From: Clostridia bacterium
GTDB lineage: Bacteria; Bacillota; Clostridia; Oscillospirales; CAG-382
Direction: 5' to 3'
NCBI GenBank assembly: GCA_017629175.1
Contig: JAGBXS010000113.1
Coordinates: 1 to 49,324 of the forward strand
Length of the DNA: 49,324 nucleotides
In this document: positions 48,777-49,324 of the stretch, piece after piece
How positions within the stretch are numbered: position 1 is the stretch's first letter
Layout of the letters: each line of letters starts with the position of its first letter
The notes under the pieces: generated by a model
Database searches by the model: none
The model's input: only the letters and a program-made list of their open reading frames with translations
Told to the model about the DNA's origin: nothing
Position numbers and translations under genes: made by a program

Positions 48777-49324
48777 ATGTGGTCATATGAGAAAAAGCTT
48801 CAGTACCCCGTGAATATCAAGAACCCCAACCCCGCCCTGGCAAAGCTGATCATTACCCAGTTCGGCGGGCCGGACGGCGAGCTGGGAGCATCCCTGCGCT
48901 ATCTTTCCCAGCGGTATTCCATGCCCAACAAGAACGTCATCGGTGCCCTGACGGACATTGGCACGGAGGAGCTGGCCCACCTGGAAATGATCGGCGCCAT
49001 CGTATACCAGCTCACCCGCAATCTCACCCCGGAGCAGATCAAGGAGGCGGGCTTTGACGCCTATTTCGTGGATCACACCACCGGCATCTACCCCGTTTCC
49101 GCCGCAGGAGTACCCTTCACCGCATCCTATCTCCAGTCCAAAGGAGACGCCATCACCGATCTTTCGGAGGACATGGGGGCAGAGCAGAAGGCACGTACCA
49201 CCTACGACAACATCCTCCGCTTCTGCGATGATGGGGACGTGCGGGATCCCATCCGCTTCTTAAGAGAAAGAGAGATCGTGCACTTCCAGCGCTTCGGCGA
49301 GTGTATGCGCATGATCCAGGACGA
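48777..49324 (+). CDS. cotJC: Spore coat manganese-catalase-like protein CotJC (3' partial)
   Basis: The first 182 residues of CotJC, cut by the window edge. It starts MWSYEKKLQYPVNIKNPNP and shows dimanganese-catalase ligand motifs EELAHLEM and EREIVHF (Glu-x2-His pairs) in a four-helix ferritin-like fold. The CotJC family is a coat-associated manganese catalase homologue that may protect the spore or its assembly from peroxide. The ATG lies 1 base after the cotJB stop, with AAAGGAGAGG upstream. Confidence 0.92.
   Translation, partial: MWSYEKKLQYPVNIKNPNPALAKLIITQFGGPDGELGASLRYLSQRYSMPNKNVIGALTDIGTEELAHLEMIGAIVYQLTRNLTPEQIKEAGFDAYFVDHTTGIYPVSAAGVPFTASYLQSKGDAITDLSEDMGAEQKARTTYDNILRFCDDGDVRDPIRFLREREIVHFQRFGECMRMIQD

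Overview
The window looks like a chromosomal segment of an anaerobic, spore-forming, Gram-positive Clostridia member, probably a gut Oscillospirales/Ruminococcaceae-like lineage. The evidence is a cotJABC spore-coat operon, a Firmicutes-type ecfA-ecfT-truA cluster, BspA-like leucine-rich and dockerin surface proteins, a TGS-less ThrS, and strong sigma-A promoters with 16-18 bp spacers. The lineage call is inference. No rRNA, tRNA, CRISPR array, phage or insertion sequence was recognised.

Layout. (1) 1-134: the C-terminus of an unrecognised protein, running into an array of small palindromes (146-276). (2) 315-14492, plus strand: a tightly packed run with many ATGA overlaps. It holds a fused EcfA1-EcfA2 ATPase, EcfT, TruA, a DUF5711-like membrane protein, CvpA, PgsA, a ClpE-like AAA+ unfoldase, a P-type-ATPase-like protein lacking the catalytic motifs, a DUF1858 protein, MscL, a GlcNAc-kinase-like protein and ThrS. 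A second palindrome array (14507-14646) separates this run from BioY, an S component that could use the EcfAAT module. (3) 15219-28623, minus strand: a membrane protein and a Gfo/Idh/MocA dehydrogenase; GH20 hexosaminidase with a dockerin-metallopeptidase-MORN protein; a 1200-residue BspA-like dockerin protein; an RsmF-like rRNA methyltransferase; and the uraA-upp uracil operon. (4) 28820-31639, plus: a chrA pair and a membrane-anchored LytM/M23-like protein without zinc ligands. (5) 31951-38602, minus: an anchored Ser/Glu/Asp-rich surface protein, AsnB and PolA. (6) 38866-45332, plus: two paralogous zinc-ribbon membrane proteins, a GlpA-like/FAD oxidoreductase/DUF1667 trio and a MATE exporter. 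(7) 45358-49324: Fic (minus), a metallophosphoesterase lipoprotein (plus), and cotJABC (plus), with cotJC cut by the window end.

How the parts work together. EcfAAT is the shared energising module for vitamin S components such as BioY. UraA and Upp import and salvage uracil. GH20, the sugar-type dehydrogenase and the GlcNAc-kinase-like protein could form an amino-sugar utilisation theme, although they are not all linked. Two neighbouring proteins carry near-identical dockerin modules at opposite ends, which implies a cohesin partner outside the window. The most unusual items are the motif-less P-type ATPase (8489-11053), the dockerin/HExxHxxGxxD/MORN protein (20049-21455), the zinc-ligand-less LytM protein (30032-31639), and several structured leaders or intergenic elements.
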